Assembly: GCF_000317435.1 (NCBI RefSeq)
Contig: NC_019751.1
Span: 6,262,001 to 6,326,000 of the forward strand
DNA from: Calothrix sp. PCC 6303
GTDB lineage: Bacteria > Cyanobacteriota > Cyanobacteriia > Cyanobacteriales > Nostocaceae
Direction: 5' to 3'
DNA: 64,000 bases
How positions within the stretch are numbered: position 1 is the stretch's first letter; every line of letters starts with the position of its first letter. The notes beneath the pieces were generated by a model that was not told the DNA's origin, searched no databases, and saw nothing but the letters and a program-made list of their open reading frames with translations. Shown piece by piece: positions 55,123-64,000 of this stretch. Made by a program: the position numbers and the translations under genes.

Positions 55123-55524
55123 TTACTGTTTTTCGGCGCTGTATGTGTAGAAGTTGTTAAAAGCGCCGACACTTTCAAATTTATATGAAGGGAGTGCGGG
55201 AATCAAGGAACTGAATTGAAACTCTGTGCGGTAGATGCTGAAAAATATAAAATCTTGTCGTTGTGTGGTGGCTGCGATCGCATCTTCAATCTGAGGCTTG
55301 GCATTGTTGATAATTTCATCACACTTAACAGCTATTTTGATTTTTGTCAACCTTTCTATAAAGCCAGGTGCCTTATTACAACCGTTTTTCTTGGCATAAT
55401 CGCTAATTTGAGATACTGCATAATCCTGATATTGCGATTCAACAGGGTTAGTTTTGAACATTGCCACCCCCAACAAGGATAATCCGATGATGCCGATACT
55501 GGTAATGATAGTTGAGACTTTCAT
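55123..55524 (-). CDS. DUF4359 family protein
   Basis: 133 residues. N-terminal hydrophobic segment ('IITSIGIIGLSLLGVAMF', ~5-23) is a signal or anchor; the rest is 'NPVESQYQDYAVSQISDYA', 'CNKAPGFIERLTKIKIAVKC' and 'FSIYRTEFQFSSLIPALPSY', matching the cyanobacterial DUF4359 pattern. Two Cys could form a disulphide in the periplasm. Function unknown. Convergent with the S8 protease gene across the inverted-repeat element. Confidence 0.75.
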   Translation of the reverse strand: MKVSTIITSIGIIGLSLLGVAMFKTNPVESQYQDYAVSQISDYAKKNGCNKAPGFIERLTKIKIAVKCDEIINNAKPQIEDAIAATTQRQDFIFFSIYRTEFQFSSLIPALPSYKFESVGAFNNFYTYSAEKQ

Positions 55525-55641
55525 TTTAGCTGATTGAGATTAGCAGTACTTATTAGACTTCAAATTGTCTGAGTCTATTCCGTAAAAAACAATTCTAGAC
55601 TAATTAGAATATATCTGTTATACTAATAAACATGATTCTAT

Positions 55642-55715
55642 GGCGAGCGTAGCCAAGTGGTTAAGGCAGTGGTTTGTGGTACCACCATTCGTGGGTTCGA
55701 GCCCCATCGTTCGCC
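55642..55715 (+). tRNA. tRNA-His (GUG anticodon)
   Basis: Acceptor arm GGCGAGCG/CGTTCGCC includes the extra G at -1 pairing with C73, the tRNA-His identity element. Anticodon loop TTTGTGGT (GUG), T-arm GTGGGTTCGAGCCCCAT. CCA not encoded. AT-rich DNA precedes it. Confidence 0.95.
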
Positions 55716-56038
55716 CTTCTAAATCTAATTCAGGTTTAAGCATCTGAAAGCAGAACTTGTAAGCACAGTTTTGCTTTCTGAGTTTGTACCACATCTTAAT
55801 CTATTACCTCTGGGAAAACTGCGGGATTGAACATTTCCCTAAGCGATCGCGTATTTCGTTCCCTAGTACAAGAAGGCAGAAGTAAATAGGCAGAGAGCAG
55901 CGCGTTGCGGTGGTTCCCAAGGCAGCTTTGCGGAGTCGGATGAACCCGCAAACGTGCCGCCCCGTTGTAGCGACTGCGGAGAGGAACCTAAGGAATAAAG
56001 CTCATAAAACAAACTTTTTGGTTGTGGGTTAATTTTAA
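55716..56038. other. Intergenic region with mixed repeats
   Basis: A G/C-rich block at ~55895-55990 ('GCGTTGCGGTGGTTCCC' and 'GGATGAACCCGCAAACG') shows words also seen inside the 7417-7595 element. No gene seen. Confidence 0.4.
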
Positions 56039-57727
56039 TCAAAATTTGGAATCACCCTTACTTTTTTTATCAGGAAAACTAACATTACCCATACCTTGAA
56101 GAATACCACGACCAATCAGACCAATTCCCCGACCAACAATTTTGGTGAGGACGAAAATAATTGTATTACCTAGTAATGATACCAAGGCTTTGAGCCGTGG
56201 TGCGATCGCGTCCCGGAATTCCAGTAGTAATGTCACCGTTAGGGGAATACCTGTGAGTTGGGTTAATTCTTGTTGACGAGAAGTATAAATAGAAGTTTTA
56301 GCAATTCCCCTGGGTGTAATTACAAATAATTCATAACGACTTTCAAAAATTGCTTGAGCTTCGGTAACGTAGTTTTGCCAACGATATTTCCAAGAAAGAT
56401 CATTTCTGAAGCGTTCAATTTCCCTAGTGGAAATGAAGTGATGATGATAAAAACTTTGTTTAATATATTCCGAATCTGCTAATCGATTTAATAGTGGTTG
56501 AATCGTAGCATTTCCAATTTGAATCAAGAGATTTTCTAAAATATTCAAAGCATAGGATTTTGCTTCAAGGCTATGAATTGGATAAAATGTATTCTCTATA
56601 CATATATCACCAGGAAACATCAGATATATGATTAATTCATCAAATAGGGGAATTTGGCGTAAAATTTGGGATTTGACTATTTCTGCATCTTGTAAAAGTA
56701 GAGTTACAATTTCCACCGAATCATTACCAACTTCTATCCGGGAAAATTTGCCAAAAAAATCCCTAATGGTGATTTGCCACAAATCTAATATAATTCTTTC
56801 TTTGATTTCAGCTACTTGAGTTATACCCAACTGAGAAATCCTTAACTCATCAACTATCTGGGCAAATTTCTGTAAAACTAGATTTAGCAGTTCAGTTTTT
56901 TTATCAACCCGTAAAATATCAATTTCTAAAGGTGTAGCGCTAATATTTTCTAAGGATGATTGTAGCTGAGTAATACATTCTGCAAATAAAACTGATTGAA
57001 CACCACGTAAACTGTTAAAAGCTACCGAACTAGTAACTGGTTGTAACTGCGAATAGTTACTTGTCTCCTTAGTGGGGGAAATTTGTAAACTAGTTTCCGT
57101 TGGCAATGATGGCAGTAGATGATTAATCACCCAACGTGCTGCTAACAATTCCCGTTGCTTACCAGCTAGGATAGCCTTTTCCCAGATATTTAGCCCAGGG
57201 GAACGCAAATGCGATCGCACTTGTTGTAGATTGGTACTGATTTGGTTATTTCCCGATAATCGCAGATGAGAAAATCGCTGATTAATTTTTCCAGACAAAC
57301 CAAGTTGACGTGGAGAAGCATCTTGTGTAGTTTCTTCCCAAAATTCGCCCCCAGTAGCAATATTCTCAATCACCATCACCAACTCAGAAATAGGTATCCC
57401 CTTGTGGCAATATCCATTTACTCCCATTTTTCTGACAGTTTCACGAAAAGCCCAATCTTGAACTGAAGTCAAGATTAATATAGCTAAACTGGGATATTCA
57501 GCTTGTAAATGCTGCAAAGATGCTAAATTTCGATCACCATTGGCAAATTCTAGAATCAACAAATCCACCGACAGCGACTTTAACTCTGTTAGCAACGGTA
57601 AAGCAGCCATAATTGTCTCAGTTTCCCCCACAACTTGTAAGCTTGGGATTTTTGCCAACGATACCTGCAAACCCAAGCGAAAAATGGGGTCTTGATCAAT
57701 TAGGACAATTCTGAGAATATCACTCAT
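56039..57727 (-). CDS. DUF3685 protein with degenerate receiver domain
   Basis: 562 residues. N-terminal receiver-like domain (~5-125): acidic pair D11/D13 in 'VLIDQDPIFRLGL', but the phospho-acceptor position reads 'VDLLILEFANGD', with Glu (E60) in place of Asp; Thr and Lys are kept in 'AILILTSVQDW' and 'GYCHKGIPISEL'. The remainder is the DUF3685 region with long helices and a C-terminal hydrophobic segment ('LKALVSLLGNTIIFVLTKIV', ~520-540), ending basic. Known only as cyanobacterial; some relatives are linked to photosynthetic-membrane biology. No output HTH. A natural phospho-mimic receiver would be constitutively on. Confidence 0.82.
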   Translation of the reverse strand: MSDILRIVLIDQDPIFRLGLQVSLAKIPSLQVVGETETIMAALPLLTELKSLSVDLLILEFANGDRNLASLQHLQAEYPSLAILILTSVQDWAFRETVRKMGVNGYCHKGIPISELVMVIENIATGGEFWEETTQDASPRQLGLSGKINQRFSHLRLSGNNQISTNLQQVRSHLRSPGLNIWEKAILAGKQRELLAARWVINHLLPSLPTETSLQISPTKETSNYSQLQPVTSSVAFNSLRGVQSVLFAECITQLQSSLENISATPLEIDILRVDKKTELLNLVLQKFAQIVDELRISQLGITQVAEIKERIILDLWQITIRDFFGKFSRIEVGNDSVEIVTLLLQDAEIVKSQILRQIPLFDELIIYLMFPGDICIENTFYPIHSLEAKSYALNILENLLIQIGNATIQPLLNRLADSEYIKQSFYHHHFISTREIERFRNDLSWKYRWQNYVTEAQAIFESRYELFVITPRGIAKTSIYTSRQQELTQLTGIPLTVTLLLEFRDAIAPRLKALVSLLGNTIIFVLTKIVGRGIGLIGRGILQGMGNVSFPDKKSKGDSKF

Positions 57728-58081
57728 AAGAAGATTAGCAGTTATCAGAAATCAACTAAAACAGAGCGGAGTTGAGATTTTATCAATACAGATGCTACGG
57801 GTAGTAGGGTTGCAATCGGTGAATGTATAGACAAAATCGGTCTTTTCTGCCGATAACCATTGAGCAATTAGCCAGTAACAGCAGAATAACTAATATTTAC
57901 TTTAGAGTAACTGGAACTATTTATCGCGTTAACAGCAAATATAGACACAAATATCGGAACAATTGCACTAAGATATAGTTTCTGTATAAATTCACGTATA
58001 TTTTGAGCTAAAGTTGCTGAGAATCTATGACTCGATTGCGACTGATAACCTAGCATAAACACGGGTTAAATTCTCAACCCC
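57728..58081. other. Intergenic region between divergent genes
   Basis: About 350 bases between the DUF3685 gene (minus) and the amidase (plus). A 64-codon frame on the minus strand (57868-58062) has one hydrophobic stretch but no other sign of being a gene. Confidence 0.4.
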
Positions 58082-59503
58082 ATGTACCCGTACACCCTTA
58101 TTGAAATGAATTCAATCGATTTAGCCTTTACCCCAGCACTCAAGCAAGCACAATTAATTAGTCAGCGGCAAATATCACCATTAGAATTGGTGGAAATTTA
58201 CTTAGAAAGAATTCAGCGCTTAAATCCCCAGTTAGGAAGTTATTTTACCGTTTGTGGTGAACAGGCGATCGCTGATGCCAAAATCAAGACTGAACAACTA
58301 GTTAAAGATAGCTTTGAATTACCGCCATTTTTTGGTGTTCCTATTTCCATTAAAGATTTAAATCCAGTATTAAATATTCCCTGCACATACGGAACACCAG
58401 CATTACTAAATAATATTCCTAATTACGAAGATATAATTATTACTAAGATTCGCCACGCCGGATTTACTATTCTTGGGAAAACTGCCACCTCAGAACTAGG
58501 TTCTTTTCCTTACACAGAACCTACCTGTTTTCCTCCATCTCGAAATCCCTGGAACCTAGAATATACTTCCGGTGGTTCCAGTGGAGGTGCAGCCGCAGCG
58601 GTAGCTGCTGGATTATCCCCCATTGCTCAAGGATCAGATGGTGGTGGTTCGATTCGCGGTCCTGTGGCTTGTTGTGGGGTTGTTGGTATTAAACCATCAC
58701 GGGGAAGAGTATCATGCGCTCCCGCAGGCGATCGCTTTAGTGGGATAGCCACTAATGGTTCGATAGGCAGAACAGTTGCTGATGCGGCTTCTTTGTTAGA
58801 TATTATGTCTGGATCAGTAATTGGGGACTCCCATTGGTTGCCAAAACCAGAAGTATCATTTTTGGAACATAGTCGCCAACATTCCGAAAAATTACGGATT
58901 GCCTATGCCACTAAAATTCACCCAATTGGTAACGCAGATTCCATCTGTCAGGAAGCTGTAGCCAAAACCGTTAAACTATTGGCGGAAATGGGACATGAAA
59001 TCGAAGAAAAAATTCCCGACATTACAGCATTAATTGAACCATTTCAAATTGTTTGGCAATCAGGATTAGCAGCATCAGGAATCCCCATAGAAGCACTCCA
59101 ACCCCTCAACCGTTGGTTAATATCCAAAAAACATACAGCTAGCGACTATGTGATTGCAGTTTCCCAAATACAAATATTTACCCGGAAGATACTAACGTAT
59201 TATGCAGACTTTGATGTTTTAGTCTTACCAGTTTATTTACATCCTCCCATTCGGGTGGGTGAATGGTCACATCTGAGTCCCGAAGATACCTTCCAAAATA
59301 TTATTCAATGGATTGCACCATGCCCATTAATCAATGCTACAGGACAACCAGCGATCGCACTTCCGGTAGGATTCGATTATCAAGGTTTACCCATGGGTGT
59401 GCAACTAATTGGGAAACCCGCAGATGAAGCCACTATTATCAAGTTAGCAGCACAACTTGAAGCTGCAAATCCTTGGATTGGGCAACGTCCAAATTTAAAC
59501 TAA
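58082..59503 (+). CDS. Amidase signature (AS) family enzyme
   Basis: 473 residues (a second ATG at 58106 is also possible). Ser-Ser-Lys triad visible: Lys in 'FGVPISIKDLNPV' (~K85), cis-Ser and nucleophile in 'EYTSGGSSGGAAAAVAAGLS' (~160-170), with the Gly-rich 'GSDGGGSIRGPVACCGVVGIKPSRG' following. Ends 'MGVQLIGKPADEATIIKLAA', typical. Related to GatA and indole-acetamide/aliphatic amidases; lack of gatB/gatC nearby and the differing C-terminus argue against GatA. Substrate unknown. Convergent with the haemagglutinin gene; a G/C-rich inverted repeat lies between the two stops. Confidence 0.88.
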   Translation: MYPYTLIEMNSIDLAFTPALKQAQLISQRQISPLELVEIYLERIQRLNPQLGSYFTVCGEQAIADAKIKTEQLVKDSFELPPFFGVPISIKDLNPVLNIPCTYGTPALLNNIPNYEDIIITKIRHAGFTILGKTATSELGSFPYTEPTCFPPSRNPWNLEYTSGGSSGGAAAAVAAGLSPIAQGSDGGGSIRGPVACCGVVGIKPSRGRVSCAPAGDRFSGIATNGSIGRTVADAASLLDIMSGSVIGDSHWLPKPEVSFLEHSRQHSEKLRIAYATKIHPIGNADSICQEAVAKTVKLLAEMGHEIEEKIPDITALIEPFQIVWQSGLAASGIPIEALQPLNRWLISKKHTASDYVIAVSQIQIFTRKILTYYADFDVLVLPVYLHPPIRVGEWSHLSPEDTFQNIIQWIAPCPLINATGQPAIALPVGFDYQGLPMGVQLIGKPADEATIIKLAAQLEAANPWIGQRPNLN

Positions 59504-59516
59504 GTTAAAATCAACA

Positions 59517-59610
59517 ACCCCACCCTAACCCTCCCCGCTTGCGGAGAGGGAAAAAGAAAAGAATTTAGTTCCCCCTCCCCGCAAGCGGGGCAGGGGGCAG
59601 GGGGTGGGGT
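59517..59610. repeat. G/C-rich inverted-repeat element, second copy
   Basis: CCCCACCCTAACCCTCCCC at the left and CCCGCAAGCGGGGCAGGGGG through GGGGTGGGG at the right; same family as 29720-29843. Lies between the convergent amidase and haemagglutinin genes and may act as a terminator. Confidence 0.65.
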
Positions 59611-59629
59611 TCTGGGAGATTTAGCTGAA

Positions 59630-62600
59630 TCAATTACTCCCAACATCAGCACAAGCAGATACCGCAGGACGAGAATTTGGTGTCACACTTGGTGCTTCCG
59701 CTACTAAGTGTAAAGTTCCATCGGCATCCCGAACTATAGCTTGAGCCTCCACAATCCTGTTGGGTGTGGTTTTTTGTACCATCAACCTATCTGGAATTGA
59801 ATTAACTTTTTCAGTAAAATTAGTTTCATTCAATGTAGCAAGTTCACTAAAATCGGCTCCACCCTGCATCAAGTTAATAACCGGATTAGTTGGTAAAGTA
59901 CCTTGCTTTCCAGTGATAATAAACTCACCTAAAGGCTTTTTACCTCTACCGCAAAGTTGATCTATTTCATCGCTTTTATCTTTGAAGGCTTCAGGTGACT
60001 GTATTAAAACTCGATTGGAATCTACATCAGGTTTGCGGATGGAAATTTGCCCTTGTAAACCACGTTCGGAACTTGCAGTAATGTCGCTTTGTTCTGTGGG
60101 TTTGGGACGTGCTTCGATACCAAAGAGGTTTTGGGCTTGGATGTTGATATTACCACCAGTACCCGTGAAAGCATTGGCTAAGATATCGCTGTTTTCCTTG
60201 GGTACAGCAACGATAAATTTTGTGTTGAGATTAATGTTACCGCCATCGCCACCAGATTGTGCCGTACCTGCTGTTGCTGAGATTTCACCACCGCGACGTA
60301 GTAGCAGTACATCACTGTTGAGGTTGATGTTACCACCGTTACCTGATGCGGATTCAGCGTTGAGTTTACCTTGGTTATCCAAAGTGATTCTCGGTGAATT
60401 GACTTCGATGTCACCCGTAACACCCGCACCAGTGGAACTAACGAAAAAGCCACTGTTAGCGCCGATATTGCCGATGCGATTTGGAAAATTAGCTAGCCTA
60501 TCATTATAGTTAGGATCGTTTGCACTGATTGTCACCCTGTCTTTGGCGTTAACTGTAATTTTACCCGCACTTCCATTGCCGGATGTAGTTGTAGTCAGTT
60601 GTCCACCATTAAGTGCTTCCACCACATTTGCAGTGATGGTTATATCACCACCCCGATTATTATTGAAGGTGCCTGCATCTAATAAAGCACCATCTCTCAC
60701 CTTGAATGAATTGGAATTGATCGTAATATTCCCCCCATTTCCTTCCGTACCTGGTTGTACACGACTGAAAATAGCACTGGATAATCCATTTTTGACACCA
60801 GCAATATCAACTACCCCAGAAACCTTCACATTCACATTCCCCGCATCACCCTTCCCTGGAGGTTGGGTATCAGATGCACCACGGGTAATAGTTAGCAGTT
60901 GAGCGCCATCAGTGAGGGATAAGCTAGCTGCATCGATGTCGATATTACCACCTTTACCCACACCCCCTGCTTCCACTGTGCTGAAGATGTAGGCACCTGT
61001 AAGGGAAACAGCATCTGTAGCTGTGATTTTCACACTCCCCGCATTCCCCTGTCCACGGGTTGAGGTATTAAGTTCAGCTTCATCAGTAAGGGATAAACTA
61101 GCTGCATTGATGTCGATATTGCCACCCTTACCCACACCCCCTGCTCGTACTGTGCTGAAGATATCGGCATCTGTAAGAGAAACAGCATCTTTTGTAGTAA
61201 CTGTAATATTTCCAGCCTGACTGTAAGGTGACTCCAAACCTTTTCCAGCAGTACTAGCAACAAGTCGAGCACCATCACTGAGGAAAAATGAACCACTAGA
61301 AATATTAATATTTCCCCCATTACCTCTTGCTCCCTCTTCCACATCGGTGAAAATTGCACTAGGAAGTTTGCCGTTAGTTCCAGAGATAGTTACAGCACCA
61401 GTAACATTAATATCAATATTTCCACTATTACCTTGTCCACCTGGTTCCTCAGCGTTTGATCCATTGATTCCACTTTGGAGTTGAGCACCATCAGTTAGGG
61501 AGAGAGAACTTCCTCGGATGTTTATACCTCCACTACTGCCCACACCTCCTCTTCCAATATTACTGAATATCTTGGCATCTGTAAGGGAAACAGCATCTGT
61601 GGCAGTGATTTTCACACTCCCCGCATTCCCCTGTCCAAAGGTTGAGGCAGTAAGTTGAGCACCATCTCGCAGTTGGAAAGAGCCTGCACCAATGGTAATA
61701 TTACCCCCATTCCCTTCGGCACCTGTTCCTACATTACTGAAAATAGCACTGGAAAATCCATTTTTGACACCAGCAATATCCACTACCCCAGAAACCTTCA
61801 CATTTACATTCCCCGCATCACCCTTCCCTGGGGGTTGAGTATCAGATGCACCACGGGTAATAGTTAGCAGTTGAGCGCCATCAGTGAGGGATAAACTAGC
61901 TGCATTGATGTCGATATTCCCACCTTTACCCACACCCCCTGCTCGTACTGTGCTGAAGATGTTAGCACCTGTAAGGAAAATAGCATCTGTAGCGGTGAGT
62001 ACCACATTTCCTGCCTGGCTGTTAGGTGACTCCAAACCTTTTCCAGCAGTACTAGCAACAAGTTGAGCACCATCACTGAGGAAAAACGAACCACTAGAAA
62101 TATTAATATTTCCCCCGTTACCTCTTGCTCCATTTTCCACATCAGTGAAAATTGCGCTAGGATTTCCACTTCCACCTTTTCTTCCAGAGATGTTTACTGC
62201 ACCAGTAACATTAATATCAATATTTCCACTATTACCTTGTCCACCTATTTCCTCAGTGTTTGATCCACTGATTCCACTTTGGAGTTGAGCACCATCAGTT
62301 AGGGAGAGAGAACTTCCTCGGATGTTTATACCTCCACTACTGCCCACACCTCCTCTTCCAATATTACTGAAGATGTCACCATCTGTAAGGGAAATAGCAT
62401 CTGTAGCTGTGATTTTCACACTCCCCGCATTCCCTTCTCCAAAGGTTGAGGCAGCAAGTTGAGCGCCATCTCGTAGTTGGAAGGAGCCTGCACCAATGGT
62501 AATATTCCCCCCATTCCCTTCCGCACCTATACCTACAGTACTGAAAATCCCACTGGGAAAAGTATCTTTCTTCCCAGCAATATCCACTACCCCAGAAACC

Positions 62601-64000
62601 TTCACATTCACATTCCCCGCATCACCCTTCCCTGGGGGTTGAGTATCAGATGCACGACGGGTAATAGTTAGCAGTTGAGCGCCATCAATGAGGGATAAAC
62701 TTGCTGCATCAATGTCGATATCACCACCCTTACCCACACCCCCTGCTTCCACTGTGCTGAAGATGTAGGCACCTGTAAGGGAAACAGCATCTGTAGCTGT
62801 GATTTTCACACTCCCCGCATTCCCTTCTCCAAAGGTTGAGGCAGAAAGTCCAGCACCATCTCGCAGTTGGAAGGAACCTGCACCAATTGCAATATTCCCC
62901 CCATTCCCTTCCGTACCTGTTTCTACACTACTGAAAATAGCACTGGATAATCCATTTCTGACACCAGCGATATCAACTAATCCAGAAACCTTCACATTCA
63001 CATTCCCCGCATCACCCTTCCCTGGAGGTTGGGTAGCAGATGCACCACGGGTAATAGTTAGCAGTTGAGCGCCATCAGTGAGGGATAAACTAGCTGCATC
63101 AATGTCGATATTGCCACCCTCACCCACACCCCCTGCTTCCACTGCGCTGAAGATGCTGGCATTACCTGTAAGGGAAACAGCATCTGTGGCTGTGATTTTC
63201 ACACTCCCCGCATTCCCCTTTCCAAAAGTTGAGGCAGAAAGTCGAGCGCCATTGGTAAGTTCAAGGGAGCCTGAAGTGATACTAATGTCACCGCCTTTAC
63301 CTATTGCTCCAGTATTTACCCAGCTATAAGCACCACTTTCGTAAGTGCCTTTACCGTCAAAGGACACTGCATCTTTCGCTGTAATAGCAATATTTCCTGC
63401 ATTGCCTTGACCATAAATAGTTGTGTCAAAGTATGCCCCATTGGTGAGGGAGACATTGCTTGCAGTGATGTTAATATCGCCAGCATTACCTATGCCGCCA
63501 ACATTACCTATATCGCCAACTATATTTTCAACAGTGCTCTCATCAAGGTTAATAGCTCCTGTAGTGTTGATGTCAATGTCTCCTGCTTGAGCATTCACAG
63601 ATCCTGAGTCTGTTGCAATACCTGCACGAAGTCTTGTTCCTGCTCCTGTTCCCGTGAAGTTACGTGCAGTAATGGCAATGCTGCCGCCTCCACCAGCACG
63701 AACATTCACGATCGCATCATTCCTGATTGCCACATCATCTCTTGCTACATTATCAGGAAAACTCAAACTGCGATCGCTATTCAAGCTAACCGTCCCTGAT
63801 GCTGAAACAGCTCCTAATTCAACTCGTCCTCCAGGTGCTAGTAACTGCCCACCATCAACATTTACAGTCCCACCCGCCAAGGTTAAAGTCTGACCATTAG
63901 GAACCTGTAAACTTGCTCCCTGGACTTGAATCGCCTCCGGATTGTTGCCATACTGCAACCCCAAAGGTACACTCACCACCAGTAATGAAGGGGCTTGGGG
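59630..64000 (-). CDS. Filamentous-haemagglutinin-type adhesin, C-terminal part
   Basis: The frame stays open past the right edge ('PSLLVVSVPLGLQYG' continues leftward in the protein), so the N-terminal signal and most of the two-partner-secretion (TPS) domain are missing; ~1456 residues are here. Start is therefore not in the window. The visible part begins with the end of the TPS-like region ('LAGGTVNVDGGQLLAPGGRV') and continues as parallel beta-helix with 'GNAGSVKITATDAVSLTG' type units in higher-order repeats (~residues 260-1170). The Cys-containing C-terminus ('LCGRGKKPLGEFIITGKQG') and 'NPVINLMQGGADFSEL' are typical of cyanobacterial TPS exoproteins. Function: secreted surface adhesin exported by a TpsB partner outside the window. 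The stop lies 20 bases beyond a repeat. Confidence 0.9.
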   Translation of the reverse strand, partial: PQAPSLLVVSVPLGLQYGNNPEAIQVQGASLQVPNGQTLTLAGGTVNVDGGQLLAPGGRVELGAVSASGTVSLNSDRSLSFPDNVARDDVAIRNDAIVNVRAGGGGSIAITARNFTGTGAGTRLRAGIATDSGSVNAQAGDIDINTTGAINLDESTVENIVGDIGNVGGIGNAGDINITASNVSLTNGAYFDTTIYGQGNAGNIAITAKDAVSFDGKGTYESGAYSWVNTGAIGKGGDISITSGSLELTNGARLSASTFGKGNAGSVKITATDAVSLTGNASIFSAVEAGGVGEGGNIDIDAASLSLTDGAQLLTITRGASATQPPGKGDAGNVNVKVSGLVDIAGVRNGLSSAIFSSVETGTEGNGGNIAIGAGSFQLRDGAGLSASTFGEGNAGSVKITATDAVSLTGAYIFSTVEAGGVGKGGDIDIDAASLSLIDGAQLLTITRRASDTQPPGKGDAGNVNVKVSGVVDIAGKKDTFPSGIFSTVGIGAEGNGGNITIGAGSFQLRDGAQLAASTFGEGNAGSVKITATDAISLTDGDIFSNIGRGGVGSSGGINIRGSSLSLTDGAQLQSGISGSNTEEIGGQGNSGNIDINVTGAVNISGRKGGSGNPSAIFTDVENGARGNGGNINISSGSFFLSDGAQLVASTAGKGLESPNSQAGNVVLTATDAIFLTGANIFSTVRAGGVGKGGNIDINAASLSLTDGAQLLTITRGASDTQPPGKGDAGNVNVKVSGVVDIAGVKNGFSSAIFSNVGTGAEGNGGNITIGAGSFQLRDGAQLTASTFGQGNAGSVKITATDAVSLTDAKIFSNIGRGGVGSSGGINIRGSSLSLTDGAQLQSGINGSNAEEPGGQGNSGNIDINVTGAVTISGTNGKLPSAIFTDVEEGARGNGGNINISSGSFFLSDGARLVASTAGKGLESPYSQAGNITVTTKDAVSLTDADIFSTVRAGGVGKGGNIDINAASLSLTDEAELNTSTRGQGNAGSVKITATDAVSLTGAYIFSTVEAGGVGKGGNIDIDAASLSLTDGAQLLTITRGASDTQPPGKGDAGNVNVKVSGVVDIAGVKNGLSSAIFSRVQPGTEGNGGNITINSNSFKVRDGALLDAGTFNNNRGGDITITANVVEALNGGQLTTTTSGNGSAGKITVNAKDRVTISANDPNYNDRLANFPNRIGNIGANSGFFVSSTGAGVTGDIEVNSPRITLDNQGKLNAESASGNGGNINLNSDVLLLRRGGEISATAGTAQSGGDGGNINLNTKFIVAVPKENSDILANAFTGTGGNINIQAQNLFGIEARPKPTEQSDITASSERGLQGQISIRKPDVDSNRVLIQSPEAFKDKSDEIDQLCGRGKKPLGEFIITGKQGTLPTNPVINLMQGGADFSELATLNETNFTEKVNSIPDRLMVQKTTPNRIVEAQAIVRDADGTLHLVAEAPSVTPNSRPAVSACADVGSN
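60700..63230. repeat. Higher-order tandem repeats in the adhesin gene
   Basis: Two kinds of ~400-bp module alternate. Type A contains 'TITRGASDTQPPGKGDAGNV' and 'VSGVVDIAG', type B contains 'FSNIGRGGVGSSGGINIRG'. Read N- to C-terminal the order is A, A, B, A, B, short spacer, A, with A copies at ~63.2-62.8, 62.8-62.4, 62.0-61.6 and 61.05-60.7 kb. Near-identity of the DNA points to recent duplication or conversion and makes assembly errors possible. Confidence 0.8.

Noticed and set aside
57868-58062. 64-codon minus-strand frame with one hydrophobic stretch
   Set aside because: GTG start without a Shine-Dalgarno sequence, no similarity, and in an AT-rich promoter region.
58082-59503. GatA (Glu-tRNA amidotransferase subunit A)
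   Set aside because: Signature motif is shared, but the C-terminus and the absence of gatB/gatC nearby fit a general amidase.
1-64000. CRISPR arrays and rRNA genes
   Set aside because: No regularly spaced 25-40 base direct repeats with unique spacers and no rRNA segments were seen; the tandem repeats found are coding (TPR, TonB linker, adhesin).

Overview
The window is cyanobacterial, most likely a filamentous heterocyst-forming type (Nostoc/Calothrix-like). Evidence: abundant HIP1 octamers (GCGATCGC) inside genes, many families restricted to or typical of cyanobacteria (CyaC, DUF3685, DUF4359, CIA30-SDR fusion, DUF1565/SLH protein, primitive phytochelatin synthase, mannose-1-P guanylyltransferase/phosphomannomutase fusion), low-to-moderate GC with long intergenic spacers, and dispersed small palindromes. 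The species cannot be fixed from the sequence alone.

Layout. 0-0.6 kb: 5' part of a CbiG/CobJ cobalamin-synthesis gene that runs off the left edge. 0.9-3.5 kb: a membrane protein, a CIA30/NAD(P)-binding protein and a GNAT remnant. 3.8-10 kb: a metal/cobalamin uptake block, in order a near-perfect Fur box, a cobalamin riboswitch, a TonB-dependent receptor, a [2Fe-2S] thioredoxin-fold protein, a lipoprotein binding protein and a FecCD/BtuC permease; no ATPase is present, and where one might follow there is a decayed tnpB end and tRNA-Gly. 10.5-15 kb: a TonB protein with a Pro-Thr repeat, then CyaC, a giant hybrid kinase/adenylate cyclase. 16-24.5 kb: GNAT, an unrecognised cyanobacterial protein, HisC, an esterase, glutathione reductase, a two-domain retropepsin and a glutathionyl-hydroquinone reductase-type GST.

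24.5-29.6 kb holds the most interesting locus: a tightly packed three-gene operon of a TPR-CHAT (caspase-like) protease, a 121-residue acidic-tailed protein and a DGQHR-motif protein with two C-terminal membrane segments. The domain logic (peptide-repeat sensor + protease + small partner + membrane protein) resembles protease-activated defence or death systems, but the combination is one I do not recognise.

30-39 kb: sugar-nucleotide enzyme, small membrane protein, YciI, PheT, and a phytochelatin-synthase/gamma-glutamyltransferase pair with export signals (glutathione breakdown outside the cytoplasm). 39.6-48 kb: HAD-membrane fusion, two unknowns, SLH beta-helix protein, DhaK/DhaL and peptide deformylase. 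48-55 kb: type I secretion ABC protein with a degenerate C39 domain overlapping a parvulin, DUF92/VTE6-like kinase, subtilisin-like protease, DUF4359 protein. 55.6-64 kb: tRNA-His, DUF3685 response regulator, amidase, and the C-terminal ~1450 residues of a filamentous-haemagglutinin-type protein that runs off the right edge.

Glutathione (gor, GST, pcs, ggt) and iron/cobalamin handling (cobJ, riboswitch operon, tonB) are the two recurring functional themes. Several gene starts were moved inward from the longest reading frame where a Shine-Dalgarno sequence, an ATG in place of TTG/GTG, or family length favoured it.
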